From contig JAMXDE010000023.1 in assembly GCA_026770025.1 (NCBI GenBank), positions 496,001 to 560,000 of the forward strand: a stretch of 64,000 nt of DNA. The letters are read 5' to 3'. The notes under the pieces were generated by a model. That model had not been told where the DNA came from. It did not search any database and was given only the letters and a program-made list of their open reading frames with translations. The position numbers and the translations under genes are program-made. How positions within the stretch are numbered: position 1 is the stretch's first letter; each line of letters begins with the position of its first letter. This stretch comes from Craspedostauros australis (Eukaryota; Bacillariophyta; Bacillariophyceae; Mastogloiales; Achnanthaceae). Below, in pieces: positions 1 to 10,055 of this stretch.

Positions 1-729
1 ACATCTGCTCGACGTTGGCACCCGTGAGGGCCGAGGTTTCGAAGAAGGCCACGCCGTACTCTTCCGCGAGCTGCTTGCCCTCATCCTGCGAGACGACTCT
101 GTCGTCGTCCAAATCAGCCTTGTTACCGCACAGGACGATGTCGCAATCGGGTGGCGCTCTGGTCTTGATATCTCTCATCCATCCCATGACGTGATCGAAG
201 GATGGTCTGTTGGAGATATCGTAGGTGAGGACGAAGCCATCGGCACGACCGAAGAAGTTGGATGTGAGAGAACGGAAGCGCTCCTGTCCGGCGGTGTCCC
301 AGAGCTGCAGGCGCATTGGCGCGCCTTCGATCTGTGGGTTGGTGTTTGGAGATGAAGAGATTTATCGACACAGGGAGAGAGAGAGAGAGACCGATGGAGG
401 TAAGTGAGACGTGTGCGAGAGTTGCGACAATGAGAACAAATTTAGCACACACGTGACAATGCATATTCCCGCCTACAAGTACTCCAAGTACTCGAGAGTC
501 CACGTACCTTGACCATCTTGTCGCGGTAATCCACTCCGATGGTTGTGACGAATTTGGTGGAGAAGACGTTCTGATCGAATCTGAGCACCAGGGACGTCTT
601 TCCGCAGGAGGAGTCTCCGACCATGAGTAATCGCACAATGTAGGCACCCTTGGCCCCCAGTTGGAGCGGCCGTGGCTGTTGTGCAGATCCCTGCTGTTGC
701 TGCTGTTCGTATGAGTTGGAGGATGACAT
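1..729 (-). CDS. Rab-family small GTPase (3' end beyond window)
   Basis: This encodes a membrane-traffic GTPase of the Rab8/10/13 type. Exon 1 runs 729-508 and exon 2 runs 331 to the window edge. The 332-507 intron has a GTACGT donor and a CAG acceptor and joins the exons in phase 0 after residue 74. All G motifs are visible: P-loop GDSSCGKTS (about residues 38-46), WDTAGQERF in exon 2, NKAD, and ETSA close to the edge. A short poly-Gln N-terminus precedes the fold. The prenylated C-terminal cysteines would lie outside the window, so membrane anchoring cannot be checked. The intron carries a GA dinucleotide run. Family assignment is secure. The exact Rab subclass is inferred from the switch region only. 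Confidence 0.93.
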
Positions 730-2304
730 GATGGTGCTCGTTCCTTGCTCCTATTGTTTGCTGTTGCTGTTGCTGTTATTTCTGCTGCTGTTGCTGTTGT
801 TGCAAGTGGTGTTGGGAGATGTCGGCTGTGGTTGGTTGCTTCGTTCTGTTTGGTCTGCTATCGAATTCGGCACGTTTGGAGTCGCCGCAATTGAAAGGAG
901 CGAGGAGATGGCAGTGAGTTGGATTGAAGTGATTGCGTGAGTATGGAAGTATGAGGATGAAACAGTCGTTCGAAGCACAGTCGAATGGAATATATGTTGC
1001 ATAGGTGTGTGTTCCAGTGCAGCGATTATCAGTACACCATGTAGAGCAGAGCAGAGCAAGTGCACTCAGGTAAATCTGCTTGGTGAGGTTCTGAGCATGA
1101 GAAAAGGAGGAGTTCGGAGACAGAAAGCCACCAAGCCTGCGCAATCGACGCAATCGACACAACCGACAACAACGGAAGAGCTTCGTGGGCGCGAAGAATT
1201 CAGCGTTGGTGGGATCAACACCCTTGGTTGTCTTCTCCATTGTTGTCGTCATTGCTTTTCACTGCTCTTCACCGCCTTTTTGTCACATCTGCGCACCGCA
1301 ACAAAGATCGCTGCGCTTCATGCCGCGCCTGCCACGCCCGAAATGGCAAATCGTGATGTGCTGCACGATCACGCCTCAACCTTCGCGTGCACGTTGCTGC
1401 GACTTTCGCAAGGCCATGGCATGGGAGTGGAGTGGACGCTGACGCTAACGCTTCTGTTTCTCTTGCTGTTGGTCCTGCTCTTGCTCTTGCTGTTGATCTT
1501 GGTCTTGACACGGCTGCGGATGCAGTCAACACACTCTTGCTCTTTCGCACTCACCGACGGTTGCTTTCTGGACAGATGACAATGGGGATGCTGTCGATGA
1601 TGGTTCTGTCGATGATGTCGATGCTGTTGCTGTTGTTGCTGCTGTTGCTGCGGACGATGGCGATGATAGCGACGATGGCGACGATGAGGTGATACAGCAA
1701 TGCTTCCGCTTCTGGAGAGAGGCTTTCGACTGGGCAGGGACAAGAGACTGTCGTGCTGGTCGCGTCCAATGCTGTCGCTGTTGTCGTCAACGTGACGACA
1801 GGTTGTCGTTCTTGTTGACCGTTTCTTCTGTTCTCGTTCATGTGTGTTCTGCTCGTTTTGCTCGTTCTGCTCCGTGCTCGTGCACAACGCAACGAACAAA
1901 CCAAAGACGGTTGACTCACTCGACAAGATTCGTTGTCCGTTGGGCGCCAAATGAAGAATCTAAATTTATCGCATTGTTACACCTCTCCAACCGCTGTCGC
2001 CACAAAATCGTCTCAACGACGTTCCCACCCACATTTCTTTTTGTCGGGACCACTTTCCAGATCCAACCACCACCCCTTTCTTGGTTGACAGCACAGATTG
2101 ATGTCCACACACCATCTGCCCTCCTGTCATCTTACCACTGCGAGGATGGGCACGCACAAGAAGAGTGCTGTTCTGCCCATCGTTGCTCTCTCGGGCAATC
2201 CTGATTGTTGAACGCATGGCCACAGATCAGATCTGCCCGACGGGTGCCATACTTTGTCACCCACTCCATCAAGGAAGCAAGCAACGCAACGCAGCCACCC
2301 ATCA
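730..2304. other. Intergenic region, no supported gene
   Basis: Divergent spacer between the Rab gene and the next + strand gene. It is rich in CAG/CTG- and CAA/TTG-type trinucleotide runs (about 750-803 and 1620-1655), which open many short frames on both strands. None of these frames resembles a protein I know. Promoters of both flanking genes must lie here, but I see no clear element. Confidence 0.6.
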
Positions 2305-3351
2305 ATGGCACTATCCACAGCACCATCCATGGCGCAGCAAGCACAAGTCCACACTCGCAGTCGCACTCGTGCTCGTACTAGGGCAAGCAATGCATACGCT
2401 GGCACAGGCGTAGACATAGACACGCGCTCAGTGACCAACACTGCGCCAAGCCTCGGCAAGTCGACAGAAACAACGTCAGATCGCTTGGATGCGTCGCCAG
2501 AAGCACCATCGTCGCTGCAGAAGTCATTGATGACTCGCAATCAAACTCCGGTGTCTGGCCAAATCAATAAAAGCACGAGCAGCAGCATCGAGACGCAAGA
2601 ACATTGTCACCGTTCCAAAGATGGACAGTGGTACGCCACCTACACGGACATGGTGGATGCCAACAAACGGCATAACGAACAGCTGCTGAAGGCAAAGGGT
2701 TTGGATTCGCGATCCTTCCGCGACATGCAGCGCAATGCGAAGAAGCGGGTGGCATCGTCGACGACGGCGGCGACGAAGTCACGGCAAAGCAAACGAATGC
2801 AGCGTAAGGAGGAACGGCGTGTCAGCCGTCGATTGGCTCGCAAACCGTGCGAAATCTCCACCGGCGTGGATTTCTTCTTTGATGACAATGAACAAAGGCG
2901 CCCGCTCAAATCCAGAGTGAGACCAAAGCGAAAGACGACCAACGCAGGTGCAGATGCAACCAAACTCACGCCATCGCAACGTGAACAGCTGAAACAGATT
3001 CCCGAGTGGATCCCCGACATGCACCACTGGTTGCTCCACATCCCCCATGGCAGCGGAAACCGCGTCGTGTCCAAAGACAACGCGCGGCAGGTCATACGAC
3101 AGGTCACGTCGTTGGCCAACGGCACCGGCATTTCCTATCCTCGCCATTGGGGGCAGGGCGTGGTGTTTCATGCTGGTCGCCGTGTCACGCTGTCGACCGA
3201 TTTCGACGAACTCTTTCAGCAGGCCCAGAAGATGGAAGACGAGCATGGGAGGGATCGCGGCAACGGTTGGCTGCTGCGGCATCCGATCATGAAGATGAGA
3301 TTGTACCAATTGCATGTGCTCGAGAATAAGGAGGCAAGTGAAGAGGTATAG
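2305..3351 (+). CDS. Unknown basic protein
   Basis: I do not recognise this gene. The reading frame is open from about 2254, but the first in-frame ATG is at 2305, followed by another at 2329 in a good context (CCATCCATGG). That gives about 348 or 340 residues. The first ~100 residues are Ser/Thr/Arg-rich and look disordered. The middle (about residues 120-220) is very basic, with Arg/Lys clusters such as RRVSRRLARK that could direct nuclear import. The last ~110 residues look folded, with conserved-looking aromatic and charged positions (IPEWIPDMHHWLL, WLLRHPIMKMR). No signal peptide or membrane segment is seen. It could be a nucleic-acid-binding protein, but that is only inferred from charge. 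Confidence 0.55.
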   Translation: MALSTAPSMAQQAQVHTRSRTRARTRASNAYAGTGVDIDTRSVTNTAPSLGKSTETTSDRLDASPEAPSSLQKSLMTRNQTPVSGQINKSTSSSIETQEHCHRSKDGQWYATYTDMVDANKRHNEQLLKAKGLDSRSFRDMQRNAKKRVASSTTAATKSRQSKRMQRKEERRVSRRLARKPCEISTGVDFFFDDNEQRRPLKSRVRPKRKTTNAGADATKLTPSQREQLKQIPEWIPDMHHWLLHIPHGSGNRVVSKDNARQVIRQVTSLANGTGISYPRHWGQGVVFHAGRRVTLSTDFDELFQQAQKMEDEHGRDRGNGWLLRHPIMKMRLYQLHVLENKEASEEV

Positions 3352-4299
3352 AGTAGAGTGGATTAGAGTGGATTATTGTGTGTCGTAGCTCGTCGAGCCG
3401 ACCCACTCGGTCAGGTGAAGAAGCACCACGAATCTATTGTAGGTACCTACTCAAACTGAAACATTCAACTCGTCCAATATTTTCGAACATGATCATCACA
3501 TAACATAACATAACATAACATATAATAGGATAATACATTGCCAACCATCAGGCACATGCAACTATTACTACAAAGAACGATGTCGCGAAGTCGCATGTGA
3601 TCGAAAGCATCATGTGACATCCAATCTGCAAGCACATGGCTCATGTGGATTCATCCTGTTGGATGGAATTTGGCATGACATGGCTGGTCACAAACACGCA
3701 TCTGGCTTCTCCATTTTCCAAAATTTGAACTTTGATCCACATGGTATCATTCGTGTTTTGAACAATGCACGAACAATCGCCTTTAAACACAGTGATACCT
3801 TCATGTTGGTACTGCGCATGGGTGCAAACCAAAAAAGACATCGACCAACAAAGACACAAAACACCAATGCACCTCCGCGGGTTGTGGTGGCGACCTTCAC
3901 AACGGGAACAATTGTACAACTACGCGACCAACACGAGCAGGGTACCGAAGCTCCCCACACTCATTGGATACAACTCCGCAACACCAACATCAGCAAAGTG
4001 CTTCGCTGCGAGTTGCACAATACGAGGACGACTGCTGGAGTTGGGTACTCTCACACAAGTGAAGCCCAGTAGGAGTGGCTCGATCTGAGGAGAAGAGCCA
4101 AGTATTGTATTCTACAATATTCTATTCTATAACATAATATTGTACGTACCAATACGTTCGCCCTCTTTCTCGAACGAAGGAAATACTCCACAGGCCACTT
4201 GGCCACTCCATAGTCGCAGGCACCAACACTCTGGAGCCACCCTTGGACGGAGCATCGCCCGAACGCACACAAAAACGAAAAGCATCGCGTCGATTCAAC
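3352..4299. other. Intergenic region with TAACA repeat
   Basis: Holds an imperfect TAACA microsatellite at about 3499-3522 and AT-rich stretches near 3520-3540 and 4105-4150. Several frames of 90-150 codons are open here on both strands, but they overlap one another and resemble nothing known, so no gene is called. Confidence 0.55.
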
Positions 4300-6546
4300 A
4301 TGGGTTGGGGCAGGAAGAGCAAGAGCTCATCGTCGGCTTCGTCCGTCACCAGCAGCCGGCTGAGCAGGAACAGCAGAAGCGGCTCTCTGCACAGCGACGC
4401 CAGCAGCTCGGTCGCTGAAGATGACGGCAAGGCGCACATCGCGGTCTGCGCCCGCATCCGCCCGATGGCCGTCAAGGTGCAACGCCAGGGCTTCTTTGAG
4501 AACAAAAGCAGCGCCAAGCCGGAGCGCAGCCTCCAACCTCCGTCCGGCCTCAAGGCCCCCACGCCATCCAAGCCGAGCTTCTTCAAGAGGGTCACGCGCA
4601 AGGCGCCTCTGCCATCGAAAGGAGACAAGTCGAAGAGCTCCTCGTCAGCATCGGCGGCCAGCAATGACTTTGTGGCGTGGGACGTCAACGCGGAAGGTGA
4701 CACCGCTTCGCAATCGTCCAAGAGCAACCTCATTCAGGGACGCACACACGCCTACACGCTCGACAGGGTGTACGGCCCGACCTCCACGACGCGTGACATC
4801 TACGACAACACCATCCACCAGCTCATCAAGGACGCCATGGAGGGATACCACAGCTCCATTCTCAGCTACGGCCAGACATCGACGGGAAAGACGTTCACCA
4901 TGTCCGGCACCACCGAATCGCCCGGCCTCATCCCCCTCTCCATCAACGACTGCTTCCGGTACCTCAACGAGATCTCGGAGCAAAGGGAGTACCTCATCCG
5001 TCTGAGCTACCTTGAGGTCTACAAGGAGCACATCCGCGATCTTCTGGCGTCCACACCTCAGCCCATCCGTCTGTTTGAGAACAAGACGGACGGGCTCATC
5101 ATCCGCGGCCTCAAGGAGGAGGTCGTGACGGAGCCCAGCCAGGTCTTTCGTCTTCTCAAGGAGGGCGAGGCACGTCGGCAGGTCAGCGCCACGAGCATGA
5201 ATCAGCATTCCAGCCGCAGCCACACCCTGGTGCGGCTGTGGATCGAGAGCCACTCGGCAGGTTCGGCATCGAGGGTGTCGTCGCTGACGATGGTGGATCT
5301 GGCGGGCAGCGAGTCGGTCCGCTTGAACGGCACGGCACGTCGCGAGGAGGGGCAGTACATCAACAAATCGCTGATGACGTTGGGGCAGGTGGTGCTGAGC
5401 CTCAGCGACGGAGCGAAGGGGCATATCCCCTACCGTGACTCCAAGCTCACGCGGTTGCTGCAACCCAGCCTGTCCGGCAATGCTCGCATGGTGCTGCTGT
5501 GCTGCATCCATCCCGTCGCTTCGCACTTGGAGGAGTCTCACAACACCTTCAAATTCGCGACGAGAGCCAAGAGGATCAAGCAGAAGGCCGTCATCAACGT
5601 GACTGCCGATGACAAGACGCTCCTGCAAACCTACCGCGAAGAGATCGACGATCTGAAGCATCAGCTGATGGAGGCCAAGGAACAGCAGAAGCTGTTGGAA
5701 GAGCGCGCCAATGCGTCATCGTCGGTATCATCGGTAGCATCGGACAACCTCAGAGATGCAGAACTCGAGGCGACGGGTGAGATATCGGAGCTGGTGGAGG
5801 CCATCAAGAGCATGGAGCGGTTGATCTTGAAATCGAGGCCAGGTGCCTTGGGCGACGCGGCCGACGCTAACGGCTCCAAGACGAGATTGCCTCAGCGCAT
5901 GGATAGCGACATCAATCTGCTGGCCAATGATGATAGCGAGAGAAACCACAACGCCAGTGGACATGATCCAAATGGTGGTCTTGGGACCAGCGGAGGCAAA
6001 CGCGTGGAAGAGAAGAGTGACGACCTCCTGGATGATCTACTGGCCGACGGAGATGTACCGCAGACCACCACACCATCGCAAAAGGACGACGAACTGTCGA
6101 AGGAGCTCAATCGCATCCGTGGTTTGCTGGGCACTGTGCTGCAGAGGCGCGGAGTTGCCTCCAACGGTCCCGCGACAGCAGGAACGCCAACGAACGGAGC
6201 CAACGGCCATCAACGCACCGATGCAGACGCCACGCCCATGGCGTTGCAAAACAAGTTCGATGCCGAGGCCGCCAAGGCTGGAACAGGCGATGGCGTGGAG
6301 AGCGAAGAGGTCCAGACGTTGCGGCAACAGCTGATCGAGCAGGAGGCGACGACCAACCTCAGCAAGGCGGATTCCACCTTCTTGCAAGCCCAGCTGAAAG
6401 AGAAGGACCAGCTGCTGGAGGAGGTGTCCAAAATACTGGAAGCCCTGGAACAAAGGCAGACAGTGTTAGAGCGAGAGAACATGAAGCTGCGACAGGAGGT
6501 GACGCGGATGAAGCAAATGAATCACACCAGAATCCTCGACATATGA
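4300..6546 (+). CDS. Kinesin motor protein, kinesin-7/CENP-E-like
   Basis: Plus-end-directed microtubule motor, N-terminal type, about 748 residues. The ATG at 4300 is the first in the frame; upstream codons lack ATG. The motor domain starts at about residue 45 (AVCARIRPM). It contains the P-loop GQTSTGKT near residue 190, switch I NQHSSRSH near 300 and switch II DLAGSE near 333, and ends near 430 with a neck-type sequence. A coiled coil follows at about 440-480 and another in the last 60 residues. An unusual Ser/Lys/Pro-rich insertion of about 60-70 residues sits between the first beta strand and the TLDRVYGP strand. The kinesin-7 placement is inferred from motor sequence style. Converges with the ankyrin gene 156 bp downstream. 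Confidence 0.94.
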   Translation: MGWGRKSKSSSSASSVTSSRLSRNSRSGSLHSDASSSVAEDDGKAHIAVCARIRPMAVKVQRQGFFENKSSAKPERSLQPPSGLKAPTPSKPSFFKRVTRKAPLPSKGDKSKSSSSASAASNDFVAWDVNAEGDTASQSSKSNLIQGRTHAYTLDRVYGPTSTTRDIYDNTIHQLIKDAMEGYHSSILSYGQTSTGKTFTMSGTTESPGLIPLSINDCFRYLNEISEQREYLIRLSYLEVYKEHIRDLLASTPQPIRLFENKTDGLIIRGLKEEVVTEPSQVFRLLKEGEARRQVSATSMNQHSSRSHTLVRLWIESHSAGSASRVSSLTMVDLAGSESVRLNGTARREEGQYINKSLMTLGQVVLSLSDGAKGHIPYRDSKLTRLLQPSLSGNARMVLLCCIHPVASHLEESHNTFKFATRAKRIKQKAVINVTADDKTLLQTYREEIDDLKHQLMEAKEQQKLLEERANASSSVSSVASDNLRDAELEATGEISELVEAIKSMERLILKSRPGALGDAADANGSKTRLPQRMDSDINLLANDDSERNHNASGHDPNGGLGTSGGKRVEEKSDDLLDDLLADGDVPQTTTPSQKDDELSKELNRIRGLLGTVLQRRGVASNGPATAGTPTNGANGHQRTDADATPMALQNKFDAEAAKAGTGDGVESEEVQTLRQQLIEQEATTNLSKADSTFLQAQLKEKDQLLEEVSKILEALEQRQTVLERENMKLRQEVTRMKQMNHTRILDI

Positions 6547-6702
6547 TGGCGGAGGCGACGATCACGACAACAACGATGAATGACTCTTGTTAAATGAACT
6601 GCATATGTACGGTATATTAGATGAAGTACGATTGAAGTACGATTACTCCGATGGGATTTCTCCCACCGTGCCAGCACACGCACGCTGTATCTGTCATTGT
6701 CT

Positions 6703-8526
6703 TTACTTCTTGTGGACACTACTATCCACTGCGTCCCCAAACCGCCTCTTCCTGCTCAACGCCTCCGCTTTCGTAGTTCTAGCTTTCCCGGCTTCGCCAT
6801 CATCATCGTCGTTGTTGTCGTTGGACACGTTGACGTCATCATCCATCTTCGACTCTAACAATGCCACCATCCTCCCATCGCGATCTTCGACCTGTGCACA
6901 CCGCAACGGCGTATCACCACTCTTGTTCCGCGTATACGGATTGATCGTATCCAACTCCATCAGATACTCCGCCACCTCCAAGCAATTGTCTTTCACCGCA
7001 CAGTGTAGCGCTGTATCACCTTCATCGTTCGTCATGCTCACATCTACTTTCACGTTCTTCGATTCAACAAGCGCCTTCATCATCTCCGCTCGCATCTTAC
7101 CATCATCACTCTCATCATCACTCTCATCCTCGTTCTCAGCCTCGTCTGCGTTTCTACCTGCTCCTTTGCAAATACAGTGCAATGCTGTATCGCCGCTGCT
7201 GTTTCGCAATGTGGCATCCACTGAGTCACATCCGATCAGATCCCGAACGACGGAAACATCACCATTCTGGCACGCATGATGGAGGGGCGTGGTCCCATCA
7301 TGATTCTGAATGTTTGCGATTGATGTGGCATTCTCCATCAGCCGTTGGATGATGCTCACATCATTATCACCAATATCATGATGGTTGTCTTGTTGAACGA
7401 AGAGATTAGCGAGGTTGGTTGTGGGAATGATCTGCTGTTGGATGAAGTCGAAGACGTGACGAAGTCTGACGGCGTGGTTGAAGGTGAAGAACATTCTCTC
7501 GTTGAAGGCAATGTGAAGGGGCGTGTCGCCGTCATTGTTTTGGATGTTAAGGCTGGCATCGGCCTTGCGTGACTGCAGGAATTCCTCGATAAAGTCTTCG
7601 CCTCCTTTCAAGCAGGCGATATGGAGTGGTGTATCCCCGTGGTTGTTTTGGATGTTGAAGATGTCGTCGATGCAGATGTTTGCATTGATGTTGTTGATGT
7701 CGCTGTTGCTGCCGATGTCGGTGTTGACGTTGCTGTTGAGCTGGTTGAACTCCATCAACAACCGAAATATGCGCTCAGATGATGATGGTTGATAGCACGC
7801 AAGGTGGAACGGTGTATCTCCTCGGTTGTTCTGGGTGCGAAGCTGGATGCTGGTGGAGGTACGATCATGGTTTATCAGAAACTCAACCGCATCCGCCTCC
7901 ATCCAAGACCTCAGGATGATGTGAAGTGGCGTATCTCCTTGGTTGTTTTGCATGGTGCCGTTGCCATGATCATCAATACCAAGAATGCTATTGATATCGA
8001 TGCGATGAGACTCCATCAGACACGAAACCGCATCTCTTGTGCCAAAATTGCACACAAGATGTAGCAATGAGTTACCGGCTCGATTTGGTGATATCACCTC
8101 AGGACTGGCATCGAGTTCATCTAACTCCAACAAGTACGCGATAATCTCCTTTTCCCCTCCTTGACAGGCATCATGGAGTGGAGTGTTTCCGATTTTGCTT
8201 CGAACGTTGACGTTGATATCGACGCCGATCTCATCCGATTCCATCATGTATCTTACTACATCGATGCCGCCGATGGCACATGCGTTATGCAGAGGCGTTT
8301 CGCCATGCTTATTCTGTTTGTTGATGTAGGCGTCAACATCGACATGGTCGGATTGTACCAAGCACTCCAGCAAATCGGCTTGTTTGCTTTTGCATGCGTA
8401 ATGCACCAAGGTGGCGCCTTCATCATTCTCCATGATAAGACGGAGTCGACCAGACCCCAACAAATACTTCGCCATCTCTCCGCTTTCATGTTGGCAGGCA
8501 ATATGAAGCACTGTCTGGCCGGACAT
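6703..8526 (-). CDS. Ankyrin-repeat protein
   Basis: At least 607 residues made almost entirely of about eleven ankyrin repeats, seen as recurring GDTPLHIAC/GNTPLHDAC cores every 33-50 residues. This fold serves protein-protein binding and the partner is unknown. Acid-rich insertions interrupt the later repeats. The C-terminus is acidic and then basic, with a KRRFGD cluster that could be a nuclear signal. The first ATG in the frame is at 8526, but the frame stays open to 8610 and reads like repeat-leading sequence. A splice acceptor (TTTTGACAG) sits there, so an upstream exon is likely and the true N-terminus is probably missing from this call. Confidence 0.85.
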   Translation of the reverse strand: MSGQTVLHIACQHESGEMAKYLLGSGRLRLIMENDEGATLVHYACKSKQADLLECLVQSDHVDVDAYINKQNKHGETPLHNACAIGGIDVVRYMMESDEIGVDINVNVRSKIGNTPLHDACQGGEKEIIAYLLELDELDASPEVISPNRAGNSLLHLVCNFGTRDAVSCLMESHRIDINSILGIDDHGNGTMQNNQGDTPLHIILRSWMEADAVEFLINHDRTSTSIQLRTQNNRGDTPFHLACYQPSSSERIFRLLMEFNQLNSNVNTDIGSNSDINNINANICIDDIFNIQNNHGDTPLHIACLKGGEDFIEEFLQSRKADASLNIQNNDGDTPLHIAFNERMFFTFNHAVRLRHVFDFIQQQIIPTTNLANLFVQQDNHHDIGDNDVSIIQRLMENATSIANIQNHDGTTPLHHACQNGDVSVVRDLIGCDSVDATLRNSSGDTALHCICKGAGRNADEAENEDESDDESDDGKMRAEMMKALVESKNVKVDVSMTNDEGDTALHCAVKDNCLEVAEYLMELDTINPYTRNKSGDTPLRCAQVEDRDGRMVALLESKMDDDVNVSNDNNDDDDGEAGKARTTKAEALSRKRRFGDAVDSSVHKK

Positions 8527-8610
8527 GCCTTTGATATTGCCCTCAGAGCGATGGAAGTCGGTGATGCACTGCGAGAGAACCGTTTTTGCTGAAGGGGAGT
8601 GGTTCGACTG

Positions 8611-10055
8611 TCAAAATCAGCACGAAGAGTATTTGTATAGTACGTATGGTTCCTGTTGATGCGATGCGCTGTGATGTGCGTGACGCGTGTGAGGGATGTG
8701 GTTTGAACTGTCCAGGCTGGCGGCTTGATCTACGTACGTACGCCACTGGTCTTGCTCTCCACTCTGCTCAGCTTTGATGATGTTGAGATGCGTTGGATGA
8801 GATTTCGTCTGGATTGGCGTTGGGTTCCTCTTCGAAGTGACGTGCGTCCTATTGCATGTAAGTCGCTGATTTTATGATACTGGCACGCCGCGGAAGAGGA
8901 AGATGTCAAGCCAGCGGATGTGATCATTGACACTGACTGCTTCCACATGAACAACGTGTGAAACCCACGAAGAAGTCCCTCACATGATGCTCCACGTTGT
9001 TCGTGTCGGAGTTGTTGCTGTCAGCTTCGATCAATTCCATTCTTGTCCATGCTCCGGCCCAAAGGTGTGTGCTTGTGGTTGTGGCTGTGGTTGTGTCCTT
9101 GACCTCGTCCCTCTTGTCACAACCTGAAGACGGAGTGCAGATCGTATTCGTGTGGTACGGCGATGATCCATGGCGTGGACATGATGGGTGTATGAACTCC
9201 ACCTCCATCACCATGGCGGCGCCATGGCAACACCGTGAAGAGAACCGCAACGAACGAACGTGGCGATCCTTCCAATCGAGTCATGTTCGGGTTCTGCGAT
9301 CCACACGATCACATCTGTATCTTTCAAGGCACGACTCGGACGAATAGAGAATGAGGGAAGCGAACTTTTCCTTGTGGCTTTGCGCGTTGGCTGGGACTTC
9401 GCGTCACCCGGAAATGGGAAAACCGCACAGAGGATTGCAATTATTGGCGTTGTGTACGCAAGCACACGTAACGCCTGTCGTGCGCCGCCAAGAATGACCA
9501 CCACACCGCATTTCATCCAAAGAGAGGAGAGCACGACTTCGGAGAGGGCCGGACGACCACAACGGTCCGCTTCCATTTTTCATCTGTATCCAAACCAAAC
9601 CGACACAAAAGCGCAGTCTCGGCACAGAGTAGGTGGAGTCTATCATCGATAGTATTACAATACCATACAAACACACAGCTCGTACGTGTAGGTCGTGCTC
9701 GTTCAAGGCGCGTTAGCACAGATCGTCATCGTGAGGGGGCATCCGCAGAAGGCCAAGAATCCTGTTCGATCCTGATCTCTTCGAGCATTGGTTTTCTCTT
9801 GTGAGTGAGCAACGACGGACGAGCGAAGGAACGAGCGAACGCAGCAACACAGAGGGAGGAAATAGATCCATTGCCACCGCCATTCAGGACACTTGGATTG
9901 GGGAATCACGAGGATTGACTTGACGTGCCATCGGTTAGCTCGCACGCAATCGCATACGCACCACAGGCAGGCGGCAAGGCACTCGGCTCTGCTCTCGGGA
10001 CTGCAACACTTGCAAAGGACTACTTGTATCAGCAAGCTGCACGCAACGGCCAACC
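8611..10055. other. Intergenic region, no supported gene
   Basis: Spacer between the ankyrin gene and STT3. It may hold a first exon of the ankyrin gene on the minus strand, but I cannot place one by homology. Frames of about 100-130 codons near 9200-9650 overlap on both strands without recognisable domains. Confidence 0.5.

Noticed and set aside
1007-1950. Several long low-complexity frames (Leu-, Gln-, Ser/Arg-rich)
   Set aside because: They arise from trinucleotide runs, overlap on both strands and show no conserved segments.
4645-5661. 338-codon minus frame
   Set aside because: Antisense shadow of the kinesin motor domain, which carries all family motifs.
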